Positions 30,501 to 38,882 of a stretch of DNA of 64,000 nt are shown here, one piece after another. The stretch's first letter is position 1; each line of letters starts with the position of its first letter. The position numbers and the translations under genes were made by a program. Below the pieces are notes generated by a model, which made no database searches, had not been told where the DNA came from, and worked only from the letters and a program-made list of their open reading frames with translations. Origin of the DNA: Micromonospora antibiotica (GTDB taxonomy: Bacteria > Actinomycetota > Actinomycetes > Mycobacteriales > Micromonosporaceae); NCBI RefSeq assembly GCF_017599305.1, contig NZ_JAGFWR010000006.1, forward strand, positions 1-64,000, written 5' to 3'.

Positions 30501-33500
30501 CGGGTCCGCGGCGTGCAGGGTGGCCCGGGCGAGCGCGTCGTCGAGTTGGGTGACGAGCTGGCTCACCTCGGCGCCGGTGACGGCACTGGTGCCGAGCACG
30601 ATCCAGTGCACGTCGGCGGGCAGCAGCGTCGGCAGGACGACGATGGCGGAGGCCCGTACCCCCTGGATGAAACCGGAATCCACCACGGCGGCGTGGTCGA
30701 GGTCCGGGAAGAACAGCACCCGGGTGCCCCCGGTGGTCGGCAGCCGGGCCAGGTAGTCGGCCGCGGTGTAGCGGGTGCCGTCCGGGGTGACCAGCGCGTC
30801 GGACGACCCGGCGTCCAGCCGGCCGGGCTGTACGACGATCCGGTGTGCGCCCCGCCAGCCGTACCGGTCCACGTAGGTCACCAGCACCCCGGAGAGCAGC
30901 TGCCATGGACGCCGCATGATCAGCTCGCGGACCGGTTCGTGCTGCCAGTAGTCGTCCAGGGGCGTGTCCTCGGGCATCTTGAGGAACGCGGCCAGCCCGG
31001 CGGCGTACGCCGGGGTATCCCCGAACGTCTCCCAGAAGGTCTCCCGGATCGCGGCGAGGACGCGGGCCTGCAGCATCGCCCGCTCGATCCCGTCGAGCGG
31101 GCTGTCGTCGTGCTGGTCGGGCCGCTCGGCCAGGATCCCGGCGGTCTCGGTCTGCTCCGTGTCCTCGATCACGTACTGCCAGGCCCGGCGGACCATCTCG
31201 GGCGGGTCCGTGATCGGCTGGGCCACCGGGCCGTCGACGAAGTCGTTGCGCCACAGCGGGACCACGGTGATCAGGCGTGGGTCGACGTCGAGCGACGCCC
31301 CTGCCGGCGGTTCCACCAGCGCGTCCACCTCCAGCGCCGGCTGGTCCTCGACCGCGGGCAACGACAGCCGGACCAACCGGGTGGTGTCGGCCGGGGCCGC
31401 CACGGCCAGCTCCACCGGGGCCGCCCCGGTGGTGCCGGTCACCGTCGACGGCCATCCGCCACGCAGCAACCAGCCCCGGTGCCCGCCGAGACCGTCGGCC
31501 AGACCGGTGTCCGCGACGGTCACCCGCCGCACCGGGCCGGGCGGGGTGGACTCCGCGCGCAGCGGCGTCGCCGCCCCCGGCTCCGCCGTACCCTCGTGCC
31601 GCCGGTCCGGCGACGACGGCTCGTACGCCGGGGCCGGATCGCCGGCCGTGTAGTCGGGTGGGGCGACGTACGCCTGCCGGACCCGCTCGGGCAGGCCGGC
31701 GAGCTGCGCCCGGGACAGCTGCCCGGCGGGGGGTACGGGGAGCCGGAAGCGGAGCCGGGGTATCCGTACCGGCTCGGCGGGCACCTGGGACTCCTGCATG
31801 ACCACCACGCTCAGGTGGGCCGGTGCCGCCTGGCCCACGTCCAGGCGGCGGCGTAGTTCCCGCTCGACGGAGCGACCGAACGCCACCGCGTTCGCGTCGT
31901 CGTCGCTGACCACGGTGAGCACCAGCGGCGCCCGCGGGTCGACGGCGATGGTCGGCGCCCACGGCCCGCCGTTGTGCCCGCCGGCGAAGAAGGCGTCCAG
32001 CACCGCCTCGGGCAGCACCCGCCCACCGAGCAGCAGCGCACGTTCGGCGTCGGCGAGCAGGACGAGCAGGTGCTGGCCGGGCAGGTCCACCGCGTCGACC
32101 TGCCGGATGAGCGTGGTCATCGTCGTGGCCAGGTCCTCGCCGTCCCAGGGCCACAGCACCCCCCGCTGCTTCGGGCTGCCGGCCACCCCTCGCCAGTCGG
32201 GCTCCTTGCCGCTGTCGCCGGTGTCGACGGTCCGGCCGCCGTCGTCGGGGACGCCGGCCGGGGTGGCCGGGGTGACGAGGGCGTCGGGGACCCAGGCGTC
32301 GTAGTGGTCGCGCCCGTTGTAGAGCAACCGCACCGGCGTCCCGTCGCCGTCCGGCCAGAGGACCGTCACCGACGGCGGGTCGAGCCGCCCCTGCCACACC
32401 GGCCGGCCGAGCGCCGCACCGATCACCAGGGGCAGCACGTCACCGACCCGGCCACCGTCGTCCGGATCGTCCTGGCCGGGCAGCAGCCGCTGCCAGTCCC
32501 AGGTGTCGACCGCGTCGAGCAGGGTGGTCTGCACGTCGTATCCGACCGGGAACAGCCAGGTCGTGGCCACCTGGTCGAACAGCTCGACCATCGCCGGGGA
32601 GGGGTCGGCCACCCGCCGCCGGATCTCGTCCCGCAGCGCCGTGTCGATATCGGTCAGGTCGGTGTCGTGGACGCCCGCGCGGCGTACCCGAAGCAGCCGG
32701 TCCACCGCGTCCGGCGGCATGCCCGGGATGTCGGCCATCGCCTCGGGCGTCGCGACGGCCACCGCACTGAGCAGGCAGAGCCCGTCGCCGATGATGCGGA
32801 TCCGGTCCCACCCGGTCGGCGGAAGCGGGGCGTTGGTCAGCCGTACGCCGTCCGGGTCGGCGTCACCGGCCCGGCTGGCGTACCCGGCGAACGGCACGGC
32901 GAACGGCGCGTCCGACCGGTCGGGGTCGACGATCTCGTCGTTGACCACGTCCCACGCCCCGGTGCCGTCGGGCACGAACAGTGCCCACGGCCGACCGTCG
33001 ACCGACACCGGCAGGTGCCCCGTCGTCCCGGCCACCACCAGGTCGCCCTCGGGCGCGTACACGTCGGTGTCGCGCAGGTCGGCCAGGCGCTGCACGGACC
33101 GCGCGCCGATCCGACCCGCCGCGCAGGACAGCAGCGCCAGTCGCCGGCCGTCCCGCTCGGGCGACTCCAGCATCGTGTGCAGCTCGTCGACGCTCAGGGT
33201 CACCTCGCCGGTACGGCCGTCGGTGTGCCGCAGTGGCACCCGGAACCGGTCGCCGGCCCCGTGCACCAGCACCGTCACCCCGTCGGTCGCGGCGGGTAGC
33301 CGAGGGTCGCGGGCCATCCGACGCCATTCCCGGTCCGACAGCAGGGCGATGCTCCCCGGTCGGCCGGGCACGTCGTGCGTCACCACCCGGCTGCCGCCGT
33401 ACCACCAGGTCCCGTCCGGGTCCTGCCGCAGTCGGCCCGCAGCGGGCCGGTCCGCCCGACCGGCCGGGGTGGACCCACGCCCCCGTCGCCGGTCCCGGCC

Positions 33501-36500
33501 GGTACGGTCCTGACCGGCGCGCCCGGTCGACGCGGTGTCCCGGCGACGGATCCGGTTGGTGTAGGCGGGCCCCGGCTCGGTCCAGAGCACCGCCCGGCGG
33601 CGTTGCCCCGGGGTCGCCGGGCGCTGCGTGCTGCCGGGTGCCTTCGACCGGCCGGCACCCCGGCTACTCTGGTCGACCCGCACCATCCGTAGCGGAATCC
33701 CCTCGGTCCGCAGTCGCGCCGCCACCATCGTGCCGACCAGCTCCGCCAGCGAGGCCGCTCGCCGCTGTCCGGTGCGGTCGGCCCCCCGCCGCAGCAGCCG
33801 GCCGCCGTTGCCGCCGCCCTCGATCCGGACCCGCACCACCCGGGGCCGGTCGGATTCCCACGCCCGGCGGGCCTGGGCGACGACCTGGTCGACGAACAGG
33901 TCGAGCTCGGGCAACTGCCCGTCCTCGGCCGCCCGCTGGCCGGGGGCGAAGTCGACGGTGACGGTGGCTACCGGGTCGGCGTCGTCGGGGGTGTGCCGGA
34001 CCGCGGTGACGTCCCGGTCGAGCCGGTCGCCGACCACCGCCGCGACGGTGTCCAACCAGCTCTGCACCTCGGCGGGGTTCATCGTCGGGCGGGTCGCCCC
34101 CATGTACTGGGCCGAGCGGTCGTCGACCTGCCAGCGCCGGGCCGACTCGTTCCAGGTCAGTTCGCCACCGACCCGGGCGTGCCGCTCGATGGCCCGGCCC
34201 CGCGCGTCGAAGCCGACCGCGAGGCCCGCGTGGCCCTGCCCGCCGAGCTGTTCCCGCAACCGCTCGGCGGTCAACTCCGGATCGTGCTGCCGCATCCCCG
34301 CCAGCAGTGCGCGGAAGTCCCGTGGCCGCATCGCTGCGGCGGCGTCGGCCGCACCGAGGTAGATCTCGCCGTCCTCGGCCACCACGTAGCGCCAGGACCG
34401 CGTCCGCGCCGGGTCGAGCAGGTGGGCGGGGAAGTCGGCCAACCGGTACCAGAGCGGATTGAGGCGTACGTCGCCGGTGTCGTCGCGTTCGCCCGGCGTG
34501 ATCCGGGCGGCCCGTACCGCCGGCCCGTAGGTCTCGTCGAGATCCACGCCGACCGGCGACTCGTCCGGGACGTCGGCGACGCTCAGGGAGTCGGGACTGT
34601 CGGGGGTGACCGGCCTTCCCGGGGTGCCCGGCACGCCGAAGAGGTCGACGACGACCGGAGCGGCGATGGTCGCAGACGGGTCGACGACGACTGGAGGGGT
34701 CGGATCGTCGGCGGTCGCCGATGGGTCGACGACGACCGGAGCGGTCGGATCGTCCGCAACAGTCGGCGGGTCGGCGACGACCGGGGAGTCGGGAGGGGCC
34801 GGAACGTCCCGAGCAGCCTGGCGGTCGGGAGTGTCGGTGGCGGGGAGACCGGCGGGGGCGGGGGTGTCCGCCCCGGCGGACGAGGCGTCGAAGTGGTCAC
34901 GGTCGTTGTGGTAGACCGACACCGCTGCGGCGTCGGCCGGTCCGTACACCGCGCGGACCCGGCCGTCGGCACGGCTGCGCACGCTCAACGACACGTCGAG
35001 CGCGTAGGCCAGCAGGGGCAGCAAGGCCACACCGACCGGTTCCGACCAGGAGCGGGACCAGTCGCGTACGGCGGCCAGGAGCACGGCGAACTCCTGGTCG
35101 GTCAATGGCCCGGCATGGAAGCCGTACCAGTCGAGGTAGGTGGTGCGCAGGTCGTCGTCGGTCAACCCGGTCAGGTCGGTGAACCCGTGCCGCTCCAGCA
35201 CGGCGATCCGGTCGGCGCGGGAGACCAGGTCGGGTTCGACCCGTTCCCGGTCTGCCAGTGCCTGACGGACCTCGGGGATCACCGTCGGTAGGGCGTCGCG
35301 GTGCATGGTCAGATATCCGGCGACGAGATCGATCATGGCGTCGGCGGTGCGGTCCAGTGGTGCGTCGGCGGGGACGGGCACCGCGCCGATGGAGAGCTGT
35401 TCGGCATGCCAACCCACCGCCGCACGCACGTCGTCGGGCTCTGCCAGCCACCCAGCCACCTGCGGCGACAGCAGCTCGGCAGCCGCCAACCGATGCGACA
35501 CCAGCCCCGGCGCGGACGTCAGGACCGCGTAGGGCAGACACCGCCCGTTGGCCGGCACCCGCACCAGGTCCGCCGGCAGCTCCTGGACGGTCCGGGTGGC
35601 CGGCTCGGCCGTCGGCACGGTCACCGGCTCGACGGGCTGGCTGGTGGTGGGGTCCGGGGGCGTCGGTTCCGGCCGGGACATGCCGTACCGGCTGGTGCTG
35701 GCGGGGTCCACCAGGGCACTCACGGTAGCCGTGCCGCCCGGCGTCACCGGCACCGGCATTCCCTGCCCGTCCCGCACGATGACCCGGGCGCCCACCGGCA
35801 GTTCCGGCGGTTCGCCGACCGGGCGGACCCGTCGGCCCTCGGTCGCCTGGGTCTCCACCCAGAACAGCTCGCCACCCTCATTGACCAGGGCGAAGGCGTG
35901 CCGTGGGGCGTTCGGTGGCTCCACCAGCACCGCCGCCACCGCGTTCGGGCCGGCGGCACGGACCGGGCCGAGCACCTGCGCCCAGTCGGAGACCGGCTGC
36001 CAGTCGGTGCCGAGCTGCGCGGCGAGGTTCCGCTCCGGACGGGCGGGGTCGACCGCCGTGTCGTCCCGGGTCACCCGGGGCATGGCCGAGAACTCACCGA
36101 CCACCGCCGCCAGCCGGATCACGCAGTCCGCCGCCGTACCGTAGTACGGCGGCAGCACCCCGGTCAGCCGCTGCTCCAGGACGGCCCCACGGACCTCCCC
36201 CGGGGCCCCGGGGGCGACGGTCACCGCACCCACCGGCACCGGCTGTGGACCCGCCGCGGGTACGCCCGACGACGCACCGGTTCCGGAGGCGTTCACCGGC
36301 TGCGCCCGGGAGCCCGACCCGACCCCCGGCTGCGATCCGCCCGCCGCCTGCGTCGCCGACCCGGCCCCCGACGGCGGGGTGACGGGTGCCGATCCGCCCG
36401 GCACCTGTCCGCCCACCGGCTGCGGTCCGCCCGCCCGGGTACCGGCCGACGAGGACGGGTCCATCGGCGCGGACGCACCGGGCGCGGTGGACAGGTCCGG

Positions 36501-37937
36501 GGCGGTGGACACGCCGGGCGTGCCCGACGGGCCCGCCGAACCCGGAGTGCCACCCACGGCGAGCGGGTCCACCGGCACGGGCCCGGCCGGCTCCCCCGAC
36601 GGTGTCGACACACCGTCGGCCGGCCGGGGCCCGGCCGGGTCGGCGTCGCCGGAGCCACCGCCGGCACCCGGACGGGCCGTCGGCCCGGTCCCGCCGGCCC
36701 CGGAGCCCGCACCCCCCGCCGCACCGCCCCGGCCCGCATCGCCCCGGCCCGTACCGCCCGGGGTCGCGCCACCGGGGGTCGTCCCGCCGGGGATCGCACC
36801 ACCGGGCGTCATTCCACCGGGGATCGCGCCGTCGGTGCCGGTGCCGCCGGCACCCGCCTCGGGTACGGCGGCCACCGCCTCCGCGTACGACGGTGGTTCG
36901 TCGTACGCCGGCAGGCGGACCGGGTCGTACGCGGGCAACTGCTCGTCCGGCACCGGGTCCGCAGGTGCCGACGGGTCCGCCTTGCGGTCCCGGTCACCGC
37001 TCGTGGCCTTGTTCAGCTGCTGGCCGATGGCGGTGCCGGCGACGCTCGCCACCCCGGAGAGCGCACCCGCGACGACGGCCGCCCCGTCGGCGTCCCACTC
37101 GCCGGTCGTCATGCCGTTGTAGACGAACTCGGTCAGCCACTCGCTGATGCCCTCGTTGGCGACCTCCTGGGCCGCCTCACCCGGCCGGAAGCCGTGCGGG
37201 TCCGGGGTGTTCGACGAAGCCGTCAGCCCGACCCGCCGGCCGATGTTGGTCGACCGGACCAGCCGCTCCAGCCCCTGCATGAGCCCGCCGAGGCCGAGAC
37301 CGACCGCGCCGCCGAGCGAGCCGACCTCGGCGGCGGCACGGGTCAGCTCGTTGTTCCAGCCGTCCCGGGTGTGGTTGCGGATCTGGTAGAGCTGCACCAG
37401 CCGGTCCATCACCGTCTGGAGGCCGATCCCGACGGCCTGCGCCATGGCGACCTGGAACAGGACCCGGGTGGTGACGTTCTGGAAGATGACCCGCATGATC
37501 ACCCGGCCGACCGCGAGTCGGGCCAGCGCGGCGCCCGGGTTGATCCAGGCGATCGCCAGCGCCGTCAGCAGCTCCACCATCAGGGCGAGCAGCGCCGCGA
37601 TGATCATCAGCTTGGCGTACTGCACCTCGGTGGCGGTGCCCCGGTAGCTGTCCCCCATCCGGTTGGTGTACTTCGACACCAGACCGAGGTAGCCCGGGCT
37701 GTGCAGGACGTAGCGCTCCATCGTGTCGACGAAGGAGTCCTCGGCCTGCCCGTTCACCCCGGCCCGGTACGCCCGTACCCCGTCGCCGAACGTCTCGCTC
37801 GACGTGGCCACCTGCTCGGCAGCCTGCCGCAGCGCCTCGGCGGTGGCGAAGAGGTTGGTCTCGTCGGCCTTCGGGAACTTCTCGCCGACCAGGAACCGCA
37901 GGAAGTTGGCCAGTTCGGCCGAAACCTCGATCGCCAC
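12549..37937 (-). CDS. Giant 8462-residue multi-domain toxin-like T7SS protein
   Basis: One uninterrupted 25.4-kb frame from GTG 37937 (GAGGGG 9 bases upstream). Residues 1-100 are helical and WXG/CpnT-like; 108-170 are hydrophobic (possible membrane hairpin); 230-310 complete a CpnT-type N-terminal region. A Pro/Gly linker (320-590) includes PPSY. Then follow: a Tox-PL-like papain fold (Cys near 605, His near 680); an OTU-like unit (Cys near 799, His near 1013); an HG...SC pair (near 1562 and 1603) as in clan CD peptidases; a second OTU-like unit (1720, 1875); long unassigned regions; a third OTU-like unit (6013, 6215); a second Tox-PL-like unit (6356, 6441); an unassigned insert (6520-6980) with EVETK; and a metallopeptidase site [13 protein letters not shown] near 7430. 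The C-terminus is hydrophobic, then Arg-rich. It is probably a T7SS-delivered multi-effector. No immunity gene is obvious. Confidence 0.85.
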   Translation of the reverse strand: MAIEVSAELANFLRFLVGEKFPKADETNLFATAEALRQAAEQVATSSETFGDGVRAYRAGVNGQAEDSFVDTMERYVLHSPGYLGLVSKYTNRMGDSYRGTATEVQYAKLMIIAALLALMVELLTALAIAWINPGAALARLAVGRVIMRVIFQNVTTRVLFQVAMAQAVGIGLQTVMDRLVQLYQIRNHTRDGWNNELTRAAAEVGSLGGAVGLGLGGLMQGLERLVRSTNIGRRVGLTASSNTPDPHGFRPGEAAQEVANEGISEWLTEFVYNGMTTGEWDADGAAVVAGALSGVASVAGTAIGQQLNKATSGDRDRKADPSAPADPVPDEQLPAYDPVRLPAYDEPPSYAEAVAAVPEAGAGGTGTDGAIPGGMTPGGAIPGGTTPGGATPGGTGRGDAGRGGAAGGAGSGAGGTGPTARPGAGGGSGDADPAGPRPADGVSTPSGEPAGPVPVDPLAVGGTPGSAGPSGTPGVSTAPDLSTAPGASAPMDPSSSAGTRAGGPQPVGGQVPGGSAPVTPPSGAGSATQAAGGSQPGVGSGSRAQPVNASGTGASSGVPAAGPQPVPVGAVTVAPGAPGEVRGAVLEQRLTGVLPPYYGTAADCVIRLAAVVGEFSAMPRVTRDDTAVDPARPERNLAAQLGTDWQPVSDWAQVLGPVRAAGPNAVAAVLVEPPNAPRHAFALVNEGGELFWVETQATEGRRVRPVGEPPELPVGARVIVRDGQGMPVPVTPGGTATVSALVDPASTSRYGMSRPEPTPPDPTTSQPVEPVTVPTAEPATRTVQELPADLVRVPANGRCLPYAVLTSAPGLVSHRLAAAELLSPQVAGWLAEPDDVRAAVGWHAEQLSIGAVPVPADAPLDRTADAMIDLVAGYLTMHRDALPTVIPEVRQALADRERVEPDLVSRADRIAVLERHGFTDLTGLTDDDLRTTYLDWYGFHAGPLTDQEFAVLLAAVRDWSRSWSEPVGVALLPLLAYALDVSLSVRSRADGRVRAVYGPADAAAVSVYHNDRDHFDASSAGADTPAPAGLPATDTPDRQAARDVPAPPDSPVVADPPTVADDPTAPVVVDPSATADDPTPPVVVDPSATIAAPVVVDLFGVPGTPGRPVTPDSPDSLSVADVPDESPVGVDLDETYGPAVRAARITPGERDDTGDVRLNPLWYRLADFPAHLLDPARTRSWRYVVAEDGEIYLGAADAAAAMRPRDFRALLAGMRQHDPELTAERLREQLGGQGHAGLAVGFDARGRAIERHARVGGELTWNESARRWQVDDRSAQYMGATRPTMNPAEVQSWLDTVAAVVGDRLDRDVTAVRHTPDDADPVATVTVDFAPGQRAAEDGQLPELDLFVDQVVAQARRAWESDRPRVVRVRIEGGGNGGRLLRRGADRTGQRRAASLAELVGTMVAARLRTEGIPLRMVRVDQSSRGAGRSKAPGSTQRPATPGQRRRAVLWTEPGPAYTNRIRRRDTASTGRAGQDRTGRDRRRGRGSTPAGRADRPAAGRLRQDPDGTWWYGGSRVVTHDVPGRPGSIALLSDREWRRMARDPRLPAATDGVTVLVHGAGDRFRVPLRHTDGRTGEVTLSVDELHTMLESPERDGRRLALLSCAAGRIGARSVQRLADLRDTDVYAPEGDLVVAGTTGHLPVSVDGRPWALFVPDGTGAWDVVNDEIVDPDRSDAPFAVPFAGYASRAGDADPDGVRLTNAPLPPTGWDRIRIIGDGLCLLSAVAVATPEAMADIPGMPPDAVDRLLRVRRAGVHDTDLTDIDTALRDEIRRRVADPSPAMVELFDQVATTWLFPVGYDVQTTLLDAVDTWDWQRLLPGQDDPDDGGRVGDVLPLVIGAALGRPVWQGRLDPPSVTVLWPDGDGTPVRLLYNGRDHYDAWVPDALVTPATPAGVPDDGGRTVDTGDSGKEPDWRGVAGSPKQRGVLWPWDGEDLATTMTTLIRQVDAVDLPGQHLLVLLADAERALLLGGRVLPEAVLDAFFAGGHNGGPWAPTIAVDPRAPLVLTVVSDDDANAVAFGRSVERELRRRLDVGQAAPAHLSVVVMQESQVPAEPVRIPRLRFRLPVPPAGQLSRAQLAGLPERVRQAYVAPPDYTAGDPAPAYEPSSPDRRHEGTAEPGAATPLRAESTPPGPVRRVTVADTGLADGLGGHRGWLLRGGWPSTVTGTTGAAPVELAVAAPADTTRLVRLSLPAVEDQPALEVDALVEPPAGASLDVDPRLITVVPLWRNDFVDGPVAQPITDPPEMVRRAWQYVIEDTEQTETAGILAERPDQHDDSPLDGIERAMLQARVLAAIRETFWETFGDTPAYAAGLAAFLKMPEDTPLDDYWQHEPVRELIMRRPWQLLSGVLVTYVDRYGWRGAHRIVVQPGRLDAGSSDALVTPDGTRYTAADYLARLPTTGGTRVLFFPDLDHAAVVDSGFIQGVRASAIVVLPTLLPADVHWIVLGTSAVTGAEVSQLVTQLDDALARATLHAADPVEGRELAQALLADPDLRIYEDDDWLTEIFDSGLLATPTEPVRLLLGRAERGDVASIRTELRQAGVLLIDPAVLPRHRVLIEITDPHPELVQSFQTTRGGTRWAQFLFDGRYAADHPDTWRVISEPWSRIQSWLAVLDPGRTYPWDQFLLAMAHRDQVARGIGETPGAWPGAGHRFAPVSPAALAQVRELFAGRSTREGVIWTESAESPSQTLLLVDTAARTIVDHPMVYFVPKPPEVRVAVTVPQHEDLHGRGLVVATGQLDGDRLTGDGWEVTADEVIESEALRAHPRVVLLDRSPPEGSPFVERLLERGVGVLAPDADLAGWTAVYQLPGWQLELTGPDSADLLRELRHEFDTVVLSAAEARRRTPTQTALVRAVFDLLGRPFGQEIVDGQLHLPLDRWASAEAFAAEAGHDGLVLVGGPDQQQHDVTLRVPVDQVRVFQRWSGEELYLVTVDQATIAPVSDFLRDRIATGPVVRWTPDLGRAARAADVGRPYADHLTLGGLPIPAGHVDDLIRTIRDNPSWRSLGWAVDPDADDDAQALVWLGAEMAAVEFPVDAGESLLAVGMPVSAVPAADRYGDGVVLWSPGRSGLPASLRAAARVAVVPLSEMEDVVDGVRAGFPAAEAVAVLKERLPEGTRIIVVPGEVESIAEIPEIFDAVFAVVTRSTIGDPGTWTAYAWSDEEQRIGVLTGADLAYVIAGLAATDPTLREQTVPAPTMLALPRAAVRFLADTVAARDVDQPDGPAVTDVAFVAVEEISADDHVYTLPEGSVMRVMAPGPDGEHILHGWFIDGDQLAEVGHDILGEEDGTLAATLPTQLADDLSYDRRLAMLELARLVGVGQPVTDNPLRQHGIRPADRTFVPDWTVPVGPPVGPAWWVGADVSVIEITSTPAGRLPARRVLAWEVTPPATDTGQPSDDVPPPQLIAVPYRDGPLLGVMPDQVWAWGLGPLLGERGVLVEPGVVSGDGVTTGRPDGRGALPADDYRAILPDTAAGLPVVVLLDTGTTAQEFAGALAARSAVVLVRTGDGQWQAHRPRPGTGVPDVMTGPQAYQLFHQAVAAVTADLAELAGAVNDLGQEWGGTIPPDGVNLWGRLSGLPAGTPADRAARLASALFGMDRLRAAVDGPSGEQSVGRVLTHLGLPGAAGQHPALLARRLHALQFAPVPVTALGLLPDNAVALVWLGDAVVLVHRAPDGTLTLVRPQAESVDRLTALDPDGLTEPPWMLLARGRLVAVRVASGHRMLGGQVVSDPPPYPAQERPADSDPDLPSDPDQDRPSDADQDRPSEADQDPSSDADQDAPSDREPDQDASSDRDPDSASTGAAGTESGSGGTASVSTSSTEGTTAAAAGPSPAALHAAGEALRRLPAARLAVGRQVRRGRPSLPRLAGWVDAVQTDEAGATEDSSRVRAVSAHLVLHGRIGNLPVTEAAVTTLSLAGFHQALGGRPVTTDVGRPGSLIQALTRRPGAMVLVHEQPPDAPGRVFWLVADDRDGAVVPRVVDPARPGVFARSAADDPVTAAALTRAGTTVLAVDAHGEAMDLADFLTPSPAGLTRATGDPALVVADATDLVQAMLRLVDGYFGRTPRTLGGQLTVTPETIPGTLAAALGGQFEPLHDVEATVTALRAAPGSVALAYLPRAQEPGHLLMFVVEPGLATVPAQLMVVGVDAAGLSDADLTEALCTGRAQVLLLDATGEARQVPGREPTAEQVTAVRTAVTAQPLLIGVPHTGHPAWSDRLTAQVTRRLGTLGVTMASARPLLHALAADPTGFLHHGSGHPVRVGRDKRYAWVRLVPRPSDTDEVRLAPGLGGIEDRRTAGVSASTWAQPQATTARVVVPIPAGGVGVTVLGGVLSSRAVRTIGQSLTTGDNGMVIGVPDSFLTRSAVFVQVEITERPAPPAWADVPATWVPGDGDRLWFRTPEVLATMRPISDGTALTVSRAGAAFLRDASYPVQVVDDGALATTVQSGIPDVARRGSNLRVWRLWGGQRALDAVQPGATGLTATSSSWLGRPAYAQGVRPALRLTRLTPIGELPESALLRAAAAVTTGQSVQSASDRGGFLAVLIGRAFGLFRLSAGPTLSVVDRRAQAVAPQVETTAGQETGDHVLRLYLAEYTGTVQWSMHRSVTRSLAHRGLRRGSQPVSVRTLLVMPQQHVAALAGVTPSARPDRDLVALLAGTVEDDPADPRTLPDYLWQGDRLRIGRGFLHGGDLVAGLVADRLRRLLDDDRNAVYRQYLPDWDNPRVQTDRIRRALDRLGNEERLAAQNSPSRYSARLLATADGELLIELRVRDIFSGRTLEVRIGVRRRHPDTAPRYLGRRGTHPDPVTADLPEPSDSGSSESEDDEPTVKLRTSQGRAQAATNRAVRSVASGVQAGASVGSDALGGAAGIGLRLQGVWRDVIEVTQGSQAGVVGIGGGAVAVFADDVRLELSASVIVEYRGFLADTWRWLADHPVQAQPLRFAGDATIDLELGFSVPFTQTIAVGQPQPVVLPTPVGEPSAGIVLREALGELLPAAVTPTRQRLRNLGAALAQHTVTHHIHGLPELREQLLDALRGATADYMDAGHLPSGTGGRRRGTAFSGDIPGTPLHQWLNAFVDQGHLAALLAPATQQPQPVHAPSVVVGDDVPVTVFVFAEVIGHDQTPSGAVTGDGYESAVAGYAVRRSAADRGGQFRLEVGGGGAAWRAAEPSAPAQPGDAGGETPGGQAPAPNPTQPAARTPTQPPATLALRLFGRRQIEWTNGETVLAVAEVERTVKHSESRTVLLGVHGRLRVHLAVVLTEPKWVLPDRSFTRYRQVGDVSLLGQISAEEYRRALGPTPEGWRLPREVTPPAAQVMHQTSRLVDVPAIGQAMLGWLRALRLGGDEGMELVGHDRNTGMNISTVLHHTDPVTVAAQLGDLFDGGLSFVLRYPGLLSRPAVQIIVRAVPATDPPQVGQLRAGTSNLELSTVSEVGGGRQSGEAVTDEMVPVAHVGERAALNALGVLGRTAAGRSSDVTLGRAVSAVETPGPWLPVDYGPQRLVFTAHRRRQEIGRHEITVPLRTETAAEHLNLTYRPAGPATVLPDPAAVTDAPLTVGGTDGPLRLVPIPADNWLAWRADAVPVPDGYAALGFNGAAALQATAMRALRIVGTGPTVGMPGTTLNYQLMTLLGRTHLWAATPHRMAGPYEITLADGYRLVLHTRVTAVRLDTVLVPAEGNSGVGGAGRHGDARLVARADAALPDTLGTSVGVVPALGVSVPGNSSHQEAAAHRTDVLRLGLDDEGARAKVWWTTETIVVAEHTDLTGTRRTAVQVTMPDSQPVLVDQAEALDHLLAGDAPGSAPVDRVVVAGLLEQAVHAAKQAQKALKSWRELERIALVAEFPGDAGTTADTVARAAAANAAERAEAEASARRRWWEARAEVERLVALAAGHLGRSSAADPVLLPPTDGTDPTPPGGRPAPPTVDPVDPVDPVDPVESVEPVAPVEPVAPVEPVAPVEPVAPVDPVVDDRAPAGAVVAAAPAGPSPSPSPSMVRAVSDNQFTALPPPAAGEVVDVNRNGLCLLESVVVSALPEVRGLLPDGYHGQLDAIQAWRDARGPVEVTLPSRLRPLVLRVADGLRAQIHALLVDGRLAEVEQVIADGGLLGRGVRAQRRVRVQLARTVNRWQADWAADTGDYLVLLVGAALRRPVVLATPVPSARPTADPTAGSRSADDAQAAVRDQAADDAQANVGSWSIRTVYNPRFDGAEARISEGPVLLYLANGHYRAWLPEPDVLDRARAREEALELPRPTAGLWRESTDPATLRPTTTGSDPGYGAADSDAVLSDAVLSDADSDAESGAGSDGAVLGHPGGHAGAPRRTGRGRHPLTLAGLETAVQETQDVQAAVRPAGSVTDWRPPEDPLSCLALARRFAVVLHPGIDGFVRPGLRVGRTRDDAAIGTRWAGDFAGDRSDWAVVDSWAQVERALVAAVPGTAVFVLLERPGSAPGHAFAGYRLDRETDPVRWVQFGGDRGAVLLPGAAADNRLPRLNALGPEVAARAVLVDPEGTVDPAALVDTGTFAPVASTSVARAIVDAPVNRTFLGHGTEFEFFEMLDLSAAADMFTDATAETLPDLARTKALARDPKGTTVIEVETKTYFRDSGDGQLYRRPGPKRTKEAVAILEVIVGVVPDTDAEMDAHHGGESLYPAMTALGQALSALTGPVPFAQLLGTVQAAGHLPQVALTPLGHKANVGPRPSDSEPGARVHHSIGVPLAGAHSFLTYVARHTWRSPTSVSPSYARPHLEDALSFADTVADHFADGGGNPRDVAELRGFATVLYSNTAGVAGAWLHRGLVKENVAALSRQDMRTLLDALSPAAQAYFQANFTEIAQLFRGIFTDRFPDLEERFELRTGVKLVGDFLQNVAFVDEKNNNKQHSIIDYLRGDVRQHLGYGGMTVINGFDTSNGALPLMVLEVRYFGAQHVDGATAQVEAAVLRREAGAAFDEALQVTGIAVERPGGLQLALPDRDLWPMWRHAGPPGLLTVELPLYALNWSLRPLLPVSDEVTAIRVVQHVGLPEHYVFLQRLADLTGRPVYALAGEAMPRWDPDAGELRVDWPDGTRPWLEFLPALYDADSDRGVRRGVDPDGVLVPLDDRVDLLEPTTVRLNLYPPDVAHVLPPLFGTEDPDVLDLVPLIRASGSRQLVFAGPDAPTYLPGWATAVVETVIAQLTPVEGLVLVGHPLPHSAAQTLVDVLGQAVAEQPGLLVTPVVLTHGADIDITTRAGAARMVSTDDGLGGWRVFRPDQKGSMSAVPADLRAVITAPPPDQQPGTADPLGPDGAEPAPPRPEPGTVPRGEDEPLEWTIRRAMAQVAVREHHWVDPVSRPGPARDDRYEVVSRFEARRFQYGGQPVTDLTVRVWLDDDTGRAMFAALEREVHRVFNTSADATAYRLPNRFGDLLHVTVERAAAPHDAHLRVQVIDEGPIDQFHWRRDAAEEDLVHEFAHQLGLREEYRDATAPHRPHVPGSLLGDLAGRPTDALSNEERAALSDEEKAQLRGMRWAGLRSRHLHLLAALVGEPDADGEYRAVDPVLRPIGVAPFAPQSTTGQPGQQPPAADPTVPPVRAAQLERTWRTRPERLDVEAPVRIAADHAVRAVLDRVELLRRPWDLELLGDTPPTTAVGGHQRLTPAEPVADWAVMTVPARDAIARRAALVTSWLAGLPQPATAGTAVEFGLVLGVPPELLADSRDNAVARVLADAAADFLRGQLDARLPVGMLPVRVLVEVTAFDGVVDGVREQIRMQIELSLRRVLPGPVYADVPTSGSAVGGVHDGRDLRDDVLLRVTEARQALEGLPAGEPETAAAVVVHQLGSVLVRLLPVLVTPALAAPFAAHAAQVRGVLDDFRWLVGRWAQQWRTGDVEVAGLVSRATGTLDVIVDLTPLIELAPAAHRDLDLTPLVDGDQADDTDHVAALARFRAELTRLRDATGIALDGPIMQVYGWQLLTQALGALWFGVTGGPGPVADSRALGAAAAALDAYHEVVGGLGAGTADLAAIDRAAGAVGVLAGWLRPQPDQAATDRELARLDDALTVVGLRTDAQLDRLALDTREAMLDGLLDAATAALDTFRISRDPGRGALAGIPGAPGPLADWMTLLRTLQQMSALWNGGEPDRPRLRAMHGLAGQVRAGIAAGRADFVRLANREAPGGDPRAVSDRVLDAPAAGARRPATPVRSATGVTGPGTVRPGPGQVLLHLVVEVPRGQQSGAAEAVSTDLYQDPATGRVHLTTGDPYAPVAVFTRPETAYGVARGMADHLAQVGLPSGDGPVVRRFVVDADAFTAPDDAQVYVFPARDFVALVGRAEPGSLDSYATDPETVDDTTRALDALAAADTPVITVDEASRMLPTREPNARHRPRPEPAPVATADRPAGTAVPPVAHRDAGPATAVPPGTVPAGPVPSGTVVPSGAVLVGMVLAGVALPDTVVVPGLGDILVTGLPGLPVYPPGAPSTTPAPVPDRPGSPPRRRRRTPRPAADRG
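20061..20187. repeat. Tandem PV(D/E/A)PV-coding repeats in the giant gene
   Basis: Four 18-base units of the type GGCTCGACGGGRGCAACC are followed by four 9-base units CGGGTCAAC. On the minus strand they encode acidic proline repeats ([20 protein letters not shown]) just before the third OTU-like segment. This is a flexible hinge and a likely site of slipped-strand length change, always in steps of three codons or six codons, so the frame is kept. Confidence 0.8.
26500..26750. repeat. Asp/Ser/Pro repeat coding segment in the giant gene
   Basis: Imperfect repeats built on GGTCCTGGTCGGCATCCGAC encode an acidic low-complexity stretch ([18 protein letters not shown] and variants) at about residues 3730-3810. 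It separates two long unassigned blocks and is a probable unstructured linker. Confidence 0.7.
34620..34810. repeat. [12 protein letters not shown] linker repeats in the giant gene
   Basis: Degenerate repeats encode [20 protein letters not shown] and similar between the first OTU-like unit and the following block (about residues 1043-1105). The segment is Pro/Asp/Val-rich with no globular pattern, and is read as an interdomain linker. Confidence 0.65.
36735..36850. repeat. Collagen-like PGG repeats near the giant protein's N-terminus
   Basis: Repeats of about 15 to 18 bases (CCACCGGGGATCGC types) encode [23 protein letters not shown] sequence in the Gly/Pro linker that joins the N-terminal secretion region to the first Tox-PL-like unit. 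Confidence 0.7.
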
Positions 37938-38020
37938 CGGAGACCACCCCTCGTCGTCACGCCGTTGTCAGGTGTTGCGCCAGAGCACCGCCCGCCCGGG
38001 GCGGGCACCGCTGTCGGCCG

Positions 38021-38353
38021 TTAGGTGTGCCGCCCGCTGTTGACCCCGCCGGAGATGTCGGCGTTGGTCGACTCCATGTCCGCCAGGAGTCGGCCCAGTT
38101 CCCGCAGGTCCTCCTGGTAGCCCTGGGGCACCGCGCCGAGCAGCTTGATGAGGTCCGCGCCGACCGACGCCTTCGGCAGGTTCGCCACGATCTCGTCGAT
38201 GTCCGCGTACGGTTCCCCGACGAGTCCGGGATGGTCGGTGTCGCTGCGCCGCAGCGCCCGCTGGACCCGGTCCAGTTCCTCGGTGAACGGGTCGAAGTTC
38301 GGGTTGGTCAGCCGGCCGGTGTCCGCACCGATCGGCCCCACGGCCGGGGGCAT
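38021..38353 (-). CDS. Small T7SS-associated protein, 110 residues
   Basis: ATG 38353 overlaps the stop of the YbaB-like gene by one base (TGATG), so the two are co-translated. The protein is hydrophilic and mostly helical (FTEELDRVQRALRRS, YQEDLRELGRLLADMEST), without signal peptide, cysteine or membrane helix, and has a short Gly/Asn-rich C-terminus. It is not a family I recognise. Its size and position, 83 bases before the giant gene, suit an Esp-like partner or a small secreted companion of the giant protein (inference). Confidence 0.7.
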   Translation of the reverse strand: MPPAVGPIGADTGRLTNPNFDPFTEELDRVQRALRRSDTDHPGLVGEPYADIDEIVANLPKASVGADLIKLLGAVPQGYQEDLRELGRLLADMESTNADISGGVNSGRHT

Positions 38354-38799
38354 CAGTGGGCTCCGGCCGGGGGCGTCGGCGTCGGGTCGTCGTCCGGCCC
38401 GACCGTCCGGAACATCTCGTTGAGCAGCTGGTCCATCGGCAGCGGGCCGTGTTCCGGGTCGGCCCCGCCGGTCAGCAGGTCCATCATGGGCAGGCCGGCG
38501 GGGAGCAGCGACTCGAACGCGGCGACGGTACGGGCCATCGCCTCGCCCCGGGCCGCCTCGATCGTGTCGACCAGCAGCTCCCCCAGCTCCGGACCGGCCA
38601 TCGTCCGGTACGCCGAGGTCGGAAACTTGATCCCCGTGACCGCTCCCCGACTGTCGACGGTCACCGCCACCGCCCGGTTCTTAGCGGTGACCGTGCTGTA
38701 GACGGTGTGCAGGCCACCCTGGATCTCGTCGATCGCGGTCTTCTGCCGTTCGAGTTCGGCGAGCGCCTGCTCGACCTGGTTGGACAACGGACTCGACAT
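38353..38799 (-). CDS. YbaB/EbfC-like protein (EspL-type)
   Basis: 148 residues from ATG 38799 with a strong GGAGGTGAGG ribosome site. The fold signature is that of YbaB/EbfC: an N-terminal helix (QVEQALAELERQKTAIDEI), strands GLHTVYSTVTAKNRAVAVTV and DSRGAVTGIKF, and a C-terminal helix (GPELGELLVDTIEAARGEA). An acidic, Pro-rich tail follows. YbaB-like proteins of this sort occur in ESX clusters (EspL in ESX-1), where they support substrate secretion or stability rather than DNA binding. A strong hairpin lies between this gene and the upstream PPE-like gene. Confidence 0.8.
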   Translation of the reverse strand: MSSPLSNQVEQALAELERQKTAIDEIQGGLHTVYSTVTAKNRAVAVTVDSRGAVTGIKFPTSAYRTMAGPELGELLVDTIEAARGEAMARTVAAFESLLPAGLPMMDLLTGGADPEHGPLPMDQLLNEMFRTVGPDDDPTPTPPAGAH

Positions 38800-38841
38800 C
38801 TGTCCTCACCTCCGGTTGTCTCTGCGGTTCGTCTGCTGCGG

Positions 38842-38874
38842 GGCACCACGACGGTCGACCCGTCGTGCGGTGCC
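38842..38874. terminator. Strong intergenic hairpin between PPE-like and YbaB-like genes
   Basis: GGCACC + ACGACGG pairs with CCGTCGT + GGTGCC across a TCGAC loop, with a two-base bulge: 13 base pairs, almost all GC. There is no T-tract, so it may be an intrinsic terminator of the actinobacterial type, an attenuator, or an RNA processing/stability element setting different levels of the WXG/PPE genes and the giant gene. Confidence 0.6.
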
Positions 38875-38882
38875 GACGGCGG

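Noticed and set aside
12549..37937. Giant frame as a polyketide or peptide synthetase
   Set aside because: No ketosynthase, adenylation, condensation or carrier motifs are present, and the flanking genes are T7SS genes.
37968..37977. CGTTGTCAGG upstream of the giant gene as another ECF promoter
   Set aside because: It points away from the giant gene and no TGAAC box lies 15-17 bases before it.
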